Shown here: piece after piece, positions 1-7,267 of the stretch
Layout of the letters: every line of letters starts with the position of its first letter
How positions within the stretch are numbered: the first letter of the stretch is position 1
From: a virus
Length of the DNA: 27,611 bases
Direction: 5' to 3' (one strand)
Virus record (IMG/VR): IMGVR_UViG_3300006921_000108
Span: 1 to 27,611 of that record
Notes under the pieces: model-generated
Told to the model about the DNA's origin: nothing
The model's input: the letters and a program-made list of their open reading frames with translations, nothing else
The model's database searches: none
Program-made: the position numbers and the translations under genes

Positions 1-570
1 AGCAACGCTCTCTTCCACCTTCGGATACAATCGAGACAACCAGTCAATATCTTCACAAGACTGACCAGTCTGTGGATGATATACACTCCTGAATGGTTCT
101 GATTGTGCAAGAGTTCTCTTCCACACATTGAAATGATATGGAGGACGCCGGGTATCTTTGAATCCCTGTGAGTAACCATCAGAAACAGGCACAACTGCTT
201 CGTGTGGGTTGCCCATCTTCAGGAACACTCTAGCATGAATACCATCGAGGTAACAGTCTTGGTTGAATGAAATAACATCAGCATTAGGATTTGCCTCGAT
301 GGTTTCCGTCAATCGTTCAATGTAGTTGTCTGCCACATCATCGTCGTCGTCCAACCATGCAATGTGAGTTCCTCTTGCCATACGGAGAAGTTCATTTCTC
401 TTCTCCCAGATGTGTAGAGATTTATTATCAATAACACAAATGACTTCTACATCTTCTCGGTCGCCAATCTGATCGAGGAGTTTGTCTTGTAGAACTCTAT
501 ACTTGTCGAGTCTCGATGGGATCGAAAGCATCAACACACTAAATTTTATATCGTCTTTATTCTTAGGCAT
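1..570 (-). CDS. GT2-like glycosyltransferase, 3' end cut by window edge
   Basis: The frame is open from ATG at 570 to the left edge, giving 190 codons with no stop, so the C-terminus is missing. It opens MPKNKDDIKFSVLMLSIPSR, and an early beta-strand (VEVICVID) is followed by AWLDDDDDVADNY near residue 70. A DDDD cluster there matches the nucleotide-sugar and metal-binding DxD of family 2 GT-A glycosyltransferases. A later CEDIDWLSRLYP looks like the acceptor-side acidic motif. The likely role is sugar transfer from a nucleotide sugar; the acceptor (phage DNA, virion protein or host glycan) cannot be told. It starts 8 bases inside the end of the upstream gene, so the two are probably translationally coupled. 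Family assignment rests on these motifs only. Confidence 0.72.
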   Translation of the reverse strand, partial: MPKNKDDIKFSVLMLSIPSRLDKYRVLQDKLLDQIGDREDVEVICVIDNKSLHIWEKRNELLRMARGTHIAWLDDDDDVADNYIERLTETIEANPNADVISFNQDCYLDGIHARVFLKMGNPHEAVVPVSDGYSQGFKDTRRPPYHFNVWKRTLAQSEPFRSVYHPQTGQSCEDIDWLSRLYPKVEESVA

Positions 571-1276
571 GATTAAGTCTCTTCGCTACTTCCTGAACAT
601 CAAACTGAAGTTCGTTCTTTCTTTTATTGAAAACGCCGCCGTCCTTCTCGTACATCTCAGGACTTTCTTGCATCGTGTGTAGTTCATCAGATTCTTCGTG
701 ACCACCGGGAACCCACTCGTGCTTAATGATACACGTTTCACACACGGCAAATTTACCGAGCATCATACAGAGTTCTGTCATTTCGGTGTCGCAATAAATG
801 CTGGTGTAGTCTGGGTGATACCAATGTCCGATTGCATCATATAGTTTCTTTCCCATAACAGGAAGTGTGCAAAGTGCATCAGGACGAAGGCCATCATTAA
901 ATTTAACTGCACCATCAAACTCAGGCCAAGTGGACTCAAATACCTGAGCAATGATATCATCATACTCTCTCAATTGAGGGATCATATCATCTGATGCCAG
1001 AAGTCCCACATCGAAAGTTTCACCTTCCATGTTTGCATTACATGCTTCAATTTTGGTTTTAGAGTTGCCGTAGTATGCAGTTAAGTTTACGCCACTTTCT
1101 TGTAGGGACGCAAACCAGTTGCGGACTTCGGGGTTGTTCATTGTCTCGTCATCTTCGTCGCATGTAATAACAAAACGCACATCGTGCTTACCAGATAGGT
1201 AATCGATGTACATTTCTAACACTTTTTTGAATTTTTCAGGACGGGAACGGGTAGGAAACTTGATCAGTAGTCGCAT
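563..1276 (-). CDS. glycosyltransferase-like protein (GT-A-like fold)
   Basis: The protein has 237 aa. It starts MRLLIKFPTRSRPEKF, a typical opening strand of GT-A-like proteins. It continues with FVITCDEDDETM near residue 37, GNSKTKIEACNANM near 70, LASDDMIPQ near 93 (a candidate DxD-like site) and IYCDTEMTELC near 160. Such proteins are common in marine T4-like phages, usually annotated only as glycosyltransferase or hypothetical. ATG at 1276 has AAGGA 8 bases upstream. It lies 18 bases after regA and overlaps the next glycosyltransferase by 8 bases, suggesting the two act in one pathway. Substrate and product are unknown. Confidence 0.65.
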   Translation of the reverse strand: MRLLIKFPTRSRPEKFKKVLEMYIDYLSGKHDVRFVITCDEDDETMNNPEVRNWFASLQESGVNLTAYYGNSKTKIEACNANMEGETFDVGLLASDDMIPQLREYDDIIAQVFESTWPEFDGAVKFNDGLRPDALCTLPVMGKKLYDAIGHWYHPDYTSIYCDTEMTELCMMLGKFAVCETCIIKHEWVPGGHEESDELHTMQESPEMYEKDGGVFNKRKNELQFDVQEVAKRLNHA

Positions 1277-1294
1277 AATATAAATCCTTTTATT

Positions 1295-1702
1295 CTATTT
1301 AGTCCGACCTATGTGGTACTTGGGACATAATTCCCAATCACCTTTTTCTTTGTAAGGAAGAATCTTTATTTGACTAATTGGAACTGATGGTTCCACTGCT
1401 TTTGCAGGCAGGACTATCTCTAATAGTTCCCATTCCTCTAGCAATTTAGCAATCGTATTTCGTCTTCCTATATCGTTTTCTGCTATATCGGTTGGCAGAC
1501 CGTCCAGTGCAAAGAGTTCTTTGAAGTGTACAATATAATACTTACCTCTTTTATGTAAGATATGGCATGACTGATACAACTTCTTTTCTTTTCTTGACGA
1601 TACACCAATTCGCGTGAGCGTCTCTTTAATCTTCAAAAAATCATCTGGTTCATATAAGGTGATTTCGAGTAAATCACCTATTTCAATATTCGATTGTCCC
1701 AT
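1295..1702 (-). CDS. regA: RegA translational repressor
   Basis: RegA binds ribosome-binding regions of early phage mRNAs and blocks initiation, including its own. The match to T4 RegA (122 aa) is clear throughout: LLEITLYEPDDFLKIKETLT, LYQSCHILHKRGKYYIVHF, then AKLLEEWELLEIV and the ending WELCPKYHIG. The start is uncertain. ATG at 1717 gives 140 aa but its AAGGA is 14 bases away. ATG at 1702 gives 135 aa and has GGAG at 9 bases, so it is preferred; that GGAG overlaps the first ATG. Either start leaves an N-terminal extension of about 10 to 16 residues relative to T4. It follows gene 62 as in T4. Confidence 0.95.
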   Translation of the reverse strand: MGQSNIEIGDLLEITLYEPDDFLKIKETLTRIGVSSRKEKKLYQSCHILHKRGKYYIVHFKELFALDGLPTDIAENDIGRRNTIAKLLEEWELLEIVLPAKAVEPSVPISQIKILPYKEKGDWELCPKYHIGRTK

Positions 1703-1757
1703 TTGTATAAACTCCATAAAAAGGCACTCTATCCTTCTTATGTATGTTTTATGGGAT

Positions 1758-2141
1758 CTAACCGTCCCTTTTGGACATCATGTCCACAATTTCCAATACA
1801 GTTTCCTTTGGCAACACGTTCAGTGCTTCCCGGGCCTTTGCTTCGGAATACTCAAAGTAGTCCATGACTGCTTGTAGATCATCCGGATTCTCTCTCTTCA
1901 ACCACTTACTGAACCGCTTTCTCTTCCTCAACGAATGTAGATAGAAATCAAACTGCATCTTCTTTGATGTATCTGGTCTGATATTCATCTCATTCACATA
2001 AAAGATTGTGTCTGGGAAGTACGATAGACATCGATTCATAACGAAAGGGACGTACCCCTTCTCGATGGATTCATCATCCGTGTCGAGAAGAGGCACCTTG
2101 GTGTGGTTTACTGCGTTTAGATAGTCACCCAACTTCGTCAT
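1758..2141 (-). CDS. 62: clamp loader small subunit gp62
   Basis: With gp44, gp62 forms the ATP-driven loader that opens the gp45 clamp and places it on primer-template DNA. The protein has 127 aa, well short of T4 gp62 (187 aa). It keeps the recognisable core: FVMNRCLSYFPDTIFYVNEMN, then FDFYLHSLRKRKRFSKWLKRE, which aligns with the T4 FMVENALSQFPE and YLMAAVPRGKRYGKWAK segments. The start codon overlaps the stop of the GroES-like gene (ATGA), and regA follows. In T4 gene 62 directly follows 44; here a co-chaperonin gene separates them. Identity is supported by motif and position; overall similarity is low. Confidence 0.85.
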   Translation of the reverse strand: MTKLGDYLNAVNHTKVPLLDTDDESIEKGYVPFVMNRCLSYFPDTIFYVNEMNIRPDTSKKMQFDFYLHSLRKRKRFSKWLKRENPDDLQAVMDYFEYSEAKAREALNVLPKETVLEIVDMMSKRDG

Positions 2142-2440
2142 GAAATCTCAGTGTCCTTATCGACAACAGCGATAACCTGATCCTGCATAACCAAATCAAA
2201 TCCACCGAAACCCTCCATACCACGCGAGTAATCATACATCACATAATCACCCACTTTATATCCCGGTTCCATTTCTTTTCCGTTTGATAGAACAGTCGAA
2301 TTGCCAATCGAAGAAACCATACCAATCAGATACTTTGGATGTTCTCTTGGAGTATAAACAACTCCAGCATCCGTGGTTCCCTTTTTTACATTCCTCTTGA
2401 TCACAACTTTCCCTCTGACGGGATAAAACTTTTCACTCAT
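2138..2440 (-). CDS. GroES-like co-chaperonin
   Basis: The protein has 100 aa, typical of GroES (about 97) and near T4 gp31 (111), which caps host GroEL during capsid-protein folding. It follows the GroES pattern: FYPVRGKVVIKR at the N-terminus, a flexible mobile-loop segment around residues 19-36 containing AGVVYTP (compare GroES GIVL), GMVSSIGNSTVLSNG, YKVGDYVMYDYS and the final VIAVV strand. The sequence is closer to cellular GroES than to T4 gp31. It overlaps gene 44 upstream and gene 62 downstream by ATGA, so it is fully embedded in the clamp-loader operon. The likely function is folding of gp23 with host GroEL; this is inferred from the family. Confidence 0.85.
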   Translation of the reverse strand: MSEKFYPVRGKVVIKRNVKKGTTDAGVVYTPREHPKYLIGMVSSIGNSTVLSNGKEMEPGYKVGDYVMYDYSRGMEGFGGFDLVMQDQVIAVVDKDTEIS

Positions 2441-3378
2441 TTGAATTCACACTCCAACATCAGTTCTGTTAGGCAAGCAGTCAGGTTAATCTCCTGATCC
2501 GCGACGAAAGCAGACTTGTACTGGTAGTCTGCGAGTACCATGACTGCTTGAGGAATACTTTGTGGGGCGAAATGCTCGTACAGTCCATCATAGATTTTCC
2601 TGAAGATAACGGCAGGATCATTGTCGATACTGTCAATCACCCACTTACGGACATTGGTGAACTCCTTCTTCTTCATGAAGGAGATCAGATCCTTGATCTG
2701 CACATCACCAATGTTCGCAAGAATACCGACATCAATTGTACCAGAAACCGAGTAGCGTTGCAACTCATTAATGATACGCCGGAAGTCAGGGAAATACTTG
2801 GAGATCAGTTCAGCAAGAACCTTCTCGTCGTATGTCACATCTTCCGCATCAAGAATTTTCTTGATGTTGCCCATCAACTGCATTGCCAAATGAGGACGAT
2901 CTGCCTTGGCAATCTTGAAGTCCACGTTCGTGCATCTGGAGTGTAGCGGTTGGATGATTCGATTCTTGAAGTTACATGTCAGAATAAACCGACAGTTCTT
3001 CGAGAACTCCTCAATAAAACCGCGTAGCGCCGGTTGTGTAGACTGTGCGTTAGAATAGTCGAATTCATCTAGAATAACAACCTTCTTCGCATCACTCAAC
3101 GAGATCGTACTTGCAAAGTTTCGAATCTTAGTACGAAGAGTATCGATGTTTCCATCTTCTGAACAGTTGATCAGAATGTACTCAGCACCAAGTTCATTAC
3201 AAAGGGCCCTTGCAATACTAGTCTTTCCACAACCGGCGCCACCCGACAGCAACAGGTTCTGTGCTTCGCCTACACGAACCATGTCTTCGAATGTCTCCTT
3301 GACATTCTCTGGCAAAATGCAATCTTTGATTGTCTGGGGACGATACTTTTCGACCCACAAGAAATCTTTGTTGTCCAT
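2437..3378 (-). CDS. 44: clamp loader large subunit gp44 (AAA+ ATPase)
   Basis: gp44 is the ATPase subunit of the sliding-clamp loader. The protein has 313 aa against 319 in T4. It begins with the conserved WVEKYRPQTIKDCILP. Walker A GGAGCGKT is at residues 46-53, Walker B VVILDEFD at 100-107, and the SRC arginine-finger motif at 147-149 (LHSRCTNVDF). A C-terminal collar-type helical region follows. The ATG shares one base with the gp45 stop (TGATG), with AAGGG 6 bases upstream. The gene sits between clamp gp45 and the GroES-like gene. Function follows directly from the family. Confidence 0.97.
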   Translation of the reverse strand: MDNKDFLWVEKYRPQTIKDCILPENVKETFEDMVRVGEAQNLLLSGGAGCGKTSIARALCNELGAEYILINCSEDGNIDTLRTKIRNFASTISLSDAKKVVILDEFDYSNAQSTQPALRGFIEEFSKNCRFILTCNFKNRIIQPLHSRCTNVDFKIAKADRPHLAMQLMGNIKKILDAEDVTYDEKVLAELISKYFPDFRRIINELQRYSVSGTIDVGILANIGDVQIKDLISFMKKKEFTNVRKWVIDSIDNDPAVIFRKIYDGLYEHFAPQSIPQAVMVLADYQYKSAFVADQEINLTACLTELMLECEFK

Positions 3379-4079
3379 CAGTTACCCTTATAGGAAGAAT
3401 CTGCTTCCAGTGCGATCCAATAACGAAGATCATGTGTAGTCGAAACGAATTCGCTCACACCACGATCGGTAATGTTTGCCGTATACTCACCGGGGAGCAT
3501 CTTAAGGTTCTCCATCTTGAAGAAGAAACAGAACTCTGCATCCGCATCAAACGTACCTTCAACTTCAACACTGAAGTCGTTAGTGGACTTGTCCTGCTTG
3601 TCAAGAACAGTGAGAAGAACTTCGCCACCGGCACCCTTGATGGCAAGATCACTGACACCGAGAACAGAAGATGCTCGCTGAAGTTCGTTGAGAATATCAG
3701 TGGACATTGTGATAGACAGAACAGTGTCTGGCATATCAACCTTCTTGTTCACAGTGGAGAGCAACTTGGGTTCGCTGTAGTGGTACGTCACCGATGCACT
3801 GGAACTATCGTCCGAGATCATCACGGAAGTATCACCGAAGTGAAACCGAGGACTCTTGAAAAGTGAGACCGTACCAAGGAACTTGTTCAGATCCCAGATA
3901 CCAATCTCTGTGTCGAACTCTTCTTCGATCGTACACTCAGACATAATGTTCTTGATCGGTGAAATGGTAGTGAGTACACTGCCAGGTTTGATCAGGATGT
4001 TTGAGTTGATGGTGGAAAAGTTTTTGAGGATAGTGAGTGTATCAGCACTTACTTTCATTCCCTCAGTTGCCGTGGTCAT
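3378..4079 (-). CDS. 45: sliding clamp gp45
   Basis: gp45 is the trimeric clamp that tethers DNA polymerase and, in T4, also activates late transcription with gp55 and gp33. Matches to T4 gp45 (228 aa) include LKNFSTINSNILIKPGS, IWDLNKFLG, FKMENLKMLPGEY and the end WIALEADSS. The frame is open to ATG 4112 (244 aa), but ATG 4079 has a perfect AAGGAG at 9 bases and gives 233 aa, so it is preferred. Another Met, at 4058, aligns with the T4 start. With the 4079 start the gene overlaps the small upstream gene by 17 bases. Its position directly before gene 44 is the T4 order. Confidence 0.96.
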   Translation of the reverse strand: MTTATEGMKVSADTLTILKNFSTINSNILIKPGSVLTTISPIKNIMSECTIEEEFDTEIGIWDLNKFLGTVSLFKSPRFHFGDTSVMISDDSSSASVTYHYSEPKLLSTVNKKVDMPDTVLSITMSTDILNELQRASSVLGVSDLAIKGAGGEVLLTVLDKQDKSTNDFSVEVEGTFDADAEFCFFFKMENLKMLPGEYTANITDRGVSEFVSTTHDLRYWIALEADSSYKGN

Positions 4080-4260
4080 ATCGTTCGTCTCCTTCAAAGT
4101 CATAGTCGTCATATTCTAAATCACCATGTTGTATGTTACGCATAAGATTCTTTACCTCATGCCGTTTTGCTTTTGCTTTCACAGTCTTGTGAAACTTCTT
4201 CTCTGCATTCTTCATCATGCGTTCGTCGTCACGATGGTTGTCTTTGTTTCCGCGTGGCAT
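4063..4260 (-). CDS. small charged hypothetical protein
   Basis: The protein has 65 aa and I do not recognise the family. The N-terminal two thirds is basic and helical-looking (ERMMKNAEKKFHKTVKAKAK). The C-terminus is acidic and tyrosine-rich (DLEYDDYDFEGDERYD). ATG at 4260 has GAGG 8 bases upstream, which supports a real gene. It lies 10 bases after the RNase H stop and overlaps the gp45 start. No cysteines, signal peptide or membrane segment are present. A basic body with an acidic tail fits a nucleic-acid or replication-protein partner, but that is only inference from context. Confidence 0.7.
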   Translation of the reverse strand: MPRGNKDNHRDDERMMKNAEKKFHKTVKAKAKRHEVKNLMRNIQHGDLEYDDYDFEGDERYDHGN

Positions 4261-4270
4261 AGTTATTTCC

Positions 4271-5107
4271 TCAGAAATCCTGAATGTTTTCCATCAGCAT
4301 ACGCAGTTTATTGCTGACAAAATAGTTAAATATATTGCTTCTTGCACCAATAGGAGATTCTTCGAACGCCTCAAGAATTTCCGTGACATATTTTTCCGGG
4401 ATCCTGTCTAGATCTACGAGTTGGGAGTTTCTGTCCCAGTTCCTCTCAAATTCTACACCAAGATCTTCCTCTTGTCTATACAATTTTTCCAACTTCTTCT
4501 TAGAGATTGGACGTTGCCTGATGCTATCAACAAACACATTGTCGGCAGACAATACATTGGGGATTCCGTCTGAGGAATCTCCGTACATGATGTGATCAAA
4601 CAAGAACCTTTGCGGATCTTCCTCAACAAGAAACTGCTTCTTCCGTAGACAATATTGCTTGATGTTATCATATCGTTGCAATTGCTTGAAGTCCTTGTCC
4701 GAAGAGACGATCACTACCTTCTCTGTTGGACTGTACTTCTTGGCAAGGACGGCAATGATATCGTCTGCCTCACATCGTTGGATAGAGATGTTCTTGTATG
4801 GGAATGTCTCCCTAATCTCTCGTCGAATTTTTCCAAGGACATCAAAGATCTTGTTCCAATCTTCGGCATCCTTTTGTTGTGTCTTCTTTCTTCCTGCCTT
4901 ATATTGCGGGAAGATGTCTTTCCTCCAGCAGTTAGAAGAATCCTGACAGATGATAAGTTCGCCGTACTCAGAATAAAACTTATTGCGAATACTACGATAG
5001 ATGTTTAAAGTAATGTGACGTACTTGATCCTCGTCCAGATCCTTTTTGCCTCTTGTTTGAGCAAAGATACTCGACAGGATCACTTGGTTGTTGTCGATCA
5101 AAATCAT
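4271..5107 (-). CDS. rnh: RNase H / 5'-3' exonuclease (FEN family)
   Basis: This enzyme removes RNA primers and flaps from lagging-strand fragments. The protein has 278 aa against 305 for T4 RNase H. Conserved acidic residues of the FEN site are visible: LIDNNQ (Asp5), ICQDSSNCWRKDIFPQYK (Asp56), CEADDIIAV (Glu113, Asp115, Asp116) and SSDKDF (Asp137, Asp139). GDSSDGIPN at 176-184 corresponds to the helix-hairpin DNA-binding region. The C-terminus FNYFVSNKLRMLMENIQDF resembles the T4 end. The start overlaps the previous stop by ATGA. In T4 rnh lies elsewhere, near genes 33 and dsbA; here it joins the clamp operon. Confidence 0.95.
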   Translation of the reverse strand: MILIDNNQVILSSIFAQTRGKKDLDEDQVRHITLNIYRSIRNKFYSEYGELIICQDSSNCWRKDIFPQYKAGRKKTQQKDAEDWNKIFDVLGKIRREIRETFPYKNISIQRCEADDIIAVLAKKYSPTEKVVIVSSDKDFKQLQRYDNIKQYCLRKKQFLVEEDPQRFLFDHIMYGDSSDGIPNVLSADNVFVDSIRQRPISKKKLEKLYRQEEDLGVEFERNWDRNSQLVDLDRIPEKYVTEILEAFEESPIGARSNIFNYFVSNKLRMLMENIQDF

Positions 5108-5643
5108 TTTCTTTTTGCTGCTTTCTTCCGGCGACTAGATGTCTTCTTTGCGATATTCTTATCGAAGGCATCTTGAGTCGTGATACCGGTCTTCTTTGTT
5201 GTTTTCTTACGAGTCTTTTTCTTGGGCGCAGATGTCTCGTTCTTCTTGAACTTTGCCTTCGCTTTCTCAACCTGTTCATGGATACACTTCAGGTGGACAT
5301 TTGCCGCCCTTCGCATGAAGTTACGATCTTCCTTGTTGCGGTTTGTCTGCACCCAGAAAGGAATCTCGATCAAGAATTCATATCCAAGATACTTCTTATC
5401 AAACCAAATCTGAACGCGGAGATCTTTGCCCCTAATGAACTGGGGGTAATCTTCTGCCGGTGCAAGTTTATAGGTCCGAATCTGAAATCTCTTGGAGAAT
5501 GTCTCCAATGCCGTTTTCATGTAAGATTCATATGACATAGGAGAAACCAGATTCAATCCGATTGGATTGTCACCGTTGTCCCATGTCTTCTTGATTGCCT
5601 TTTTAACGATCTTCTTCTTGGTTTTCTTTTTTCGCTTTGACAT
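5104..5643 (-). CDS. lysine-rich hypothetical protein
   Basis: I do not recognise the family. From ATG 5643 the protein has 179 aa. Both ends are strongly basic: SKRKKKTKKKIVKKAIKK at the start, and a tail after about residue 130 with KKKTRKKTTKK and SSRRKKAAKRK. The central domain (QIRTYKLAPAEDYPQF, KDLRVQIWFDKKYLGYEFLIEIPFWVQ) looks like a small beta-rich fold. The frame extends to 5718, but that start lies inside the previous gene with no ribosome site, so 5643 is preferred. The perfect sigma-70 promoter just upstream would start RNA at about this ATG, so it may be leaderless. The basic tails suggest nucleic-acid binding; this is inference. Confidence 0.75.
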   Translation of the reverse strand: MSKRKKKTKKKIVKKAIKKTWDNGDNPIGLNLVSPMSYESYMKTALETFSKRFQIRTYKLAPAEDYPQFIRGKDLRVQIWFDKKYLGYEFLIEIPFWVQTNRNKEDRNFMRRAANVHLKCIHEQVEKAKAKFKKNETSAPKKKTRKKTTKKTGITTQDAFDKNIAKKTSSRRKKAAKRK

Positions 5644-5649
5644 GCTATT

Positions 5650-5678
5650 ATTATAACCCGTGATCGGTGTGTTGTCAA
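5650..5678 (-). promoter_or_regulatory. consensus sigma-70 promoter before replication operon
   Basis: On the minus strand, TTGACA (5673-5678) and TATAAT (5650-5655) are separated by exactly 17 bases. Both boxes are perfect matches to the bacterial sigma-70 consensus. It lies in the 40-base gap between the methyltransferase stop and the lysine-rich gene. The predicted transcription start is near 5643-5644, essentially on the next ATG. It should drive rnh, 45, 44, the co-chaperonin, 62, regA and the two glycosyltransferases early in infection. Confidence 0.88.
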
Positions 5679-5683
5679 GTAGT

Positions 5684-7267
5684 TTATTCTGGTTTGTAAA
5701 AAACCATAATCGGTTCATACTTGAGGAACTTGCCGTCTACCTTACAGTAGTTCTTGCACTTAGGCAATCCATCCTCGCCTATTCGGTTCTGTCCCGGCAT
5801 CGATTCCAATGCCATTTTCAACCTGTATTTATAGACCAAACCAAACGATTCTAGAATATCCTTCGAGTCCTGTTCGAGTGGTAGGTAACTGCCTTTGATA
5901 AGGACATCGGCAATATTCCACAACAGGTATCTACCCGGCCGAAGGTATTCGGCACAAGTCTCAAGTGTCGGTGCAAGGAAACCATGCCTCCATGACTCAT
6001 ACGAACTACCGTACTTTTTGTATGACTGGTTCTCATCCTCACTATATGCTTCACGATTAAAGTATGGCGGCGAAGTGAAGATCATATCCAACTTGCCTTT
6101 GTACTTTCTGAAGTCAGGGTGGATGTGAACTACTTCAGATCCTTCCGAGAAAATTTCGTAAGTATTCGTCTGAGAAAAGAATGGATTGCCTCGGTAAGTC
6201 TTGGCATTGTAAAAATCAGCAATATGTTGATACTTACTAAGACCACTATCGGGAAAAATGTTATCAGGGTTGGGGTCGGTTCCAACATAATGAATATTCC
6301 GATCATCACGCACGGACATAGCGCCAAGGATACGACCACCCCATCCAGAAGAAGGATCGTAAACATTGATCGTCTCTTGATCTTTGATGTGTTCAGTGTA
6401 TCTTTCATACAAATACTTCGCTGTCATCGGCGGGAAGTTAACGGCAGGTTGGATGTATCCAATCCTGAACGACTTTAGTCCGGCCGGGAAGACACGATTG
6501 CCCTTCTTGTAAATGCGAATTGCGTACAACCTATCGTCAGGAAGATTCTCAATATCAAACGTCGAGTGGTGACGATACGAAAGTTTGGGGATCCACTTCT
6601 CCAACTGCTCTTTTGTTAATTGGAGGATGTCTGTCTGTTGGATTTGAAAGTAACCACTATTAAGTCCCTCACGGATCTTCACCTGCTCCAGAAGGAAGTC
6701 ATATCCCTCAAACACTTCCGGACTAGTAAAGAACGCTTTCATCCAAGACATGGCATCAGGAACATCAACCACGGAATACTTCGTACTAAACTTGATAGCA
6801 GAGAGTGCATGGTTGTAGAAAGAGTCACGGCGAAGGTGTCGCAATGCACCTTTGTAAATCCTCTCGAACTTTGTATCGTCGGCAAACAGATCATAAATCG
6901 AGTACCCATTATCACTATCACTATAGTTGATTCTGGTCTTCATCATATTAGAGAAGAACTGATCTACCTCAACACCCATCCGTGACTTGTTTACAATCAC
7001 ATCGTCTTCAACATCAGACAGTTCATCTGTCTTTGTAAATGTGTGTACAGGATACTCAGCAAGTTTGTTCCAGTTGTCGATGATGACATCTTCGGTCTTA
7101 CCCATACGAGGTGGACTGCCGGTTTCATCCCATGACTTGAGAATGGTTTTCCGCATCTCTCCTACCCACACACGAAACTCGTCGGGTGTCATCGACAAAA
7201 GATCTTCGAACAGAACATTCATTTCTGATTCAACGACTGCTGTATTTTTTTCGTAAAAGGGTTTCAT
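5684..7267 (-). CDS. DNA methyltransferase-like protein (N4-C/N6-A type, SPPY)
   Basis: From ATG 7267 the protein has 527 aa. A Rossmann-type methyltransferase domain fills the second half. Motif I VYDPSSGWGGR (residues 302-312) is the S-adenosylmethionine loop, VGTDPNPDN (328-336) the following acidic strand, and TSPPYFN (398-404) the catalytic motif IV of amino-methyltransferases. A further WRHGF-LAPTLETCAEYLRPGRYLLWNIAD segment fits the later strands. The first 230 residues match nothing I recognise and could be a target-recognition or partner domain. A TTG at 7282 is possible, but the ATG forms an ATGA overlap with the upstream PLP-like gene. No restriction partner is visible, so it is probably a modification enzyme; target base and product are unknown. 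Confidence 0.82.
   Translation of the reverse strand: MKPFYEKNTAVVESEMNVLFEDLLSMTPDEFRVWVGEMRKTILKSWDETGSPPRMGKTEDVIIDNWNKLAEYPVHTFTKTDELSDVEDDVIVNKSRMGVEVDQFFSNMMKTRINYSDSDNGYSIYDLFADDTKFERIYKGALRHLRRDSFYNHALSAIKFSTKYSVVDVPDAMSWMKAFFTSPEVFEGYDFLLEQVKIREGLNSGYFQIQQTDILQLTKEQLEKWIPKLSYRHHSTFDIENLPDDRLYAIRIYKKGNRVFPAGLKSFRIGYIQPAVNFPPMTAKYLYERYTEHIKDQETINVYDPSSGWGGRILGAMSVRDDRNIHYVGTDPNPDNIFPDSGLSKYQHIADFYNAKTYRGNPFFSQTNTYEIFSEGSEVVHIHPDFRKYKGKLDMIFTSPPYFNREAYSEDENQSYKKYGSSYESWRHGFLAPTLETCAEYLRPGRYLLWNIADVLIKGSYLPLEQDSKDILESFGLVYKYRLKMALESMPGQNRIGEDGLPKCKNYCKVDGKFLKYEPIMVFYKPE

Noticed and set aside
5644-5718. Longer start of the lysine-rich gene at 5718
   Set aside because: It lies inside the methyltransferase end, lacks a ribosome site and would span the promoter.
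5826-5833. Exact TATAAATA on the minus strand inside the methyltransferase gene
   Set aside because: It is part of ordinary codons (Tyr-Lys-Tyr), far from the next start, and early genes follow; probably chance.
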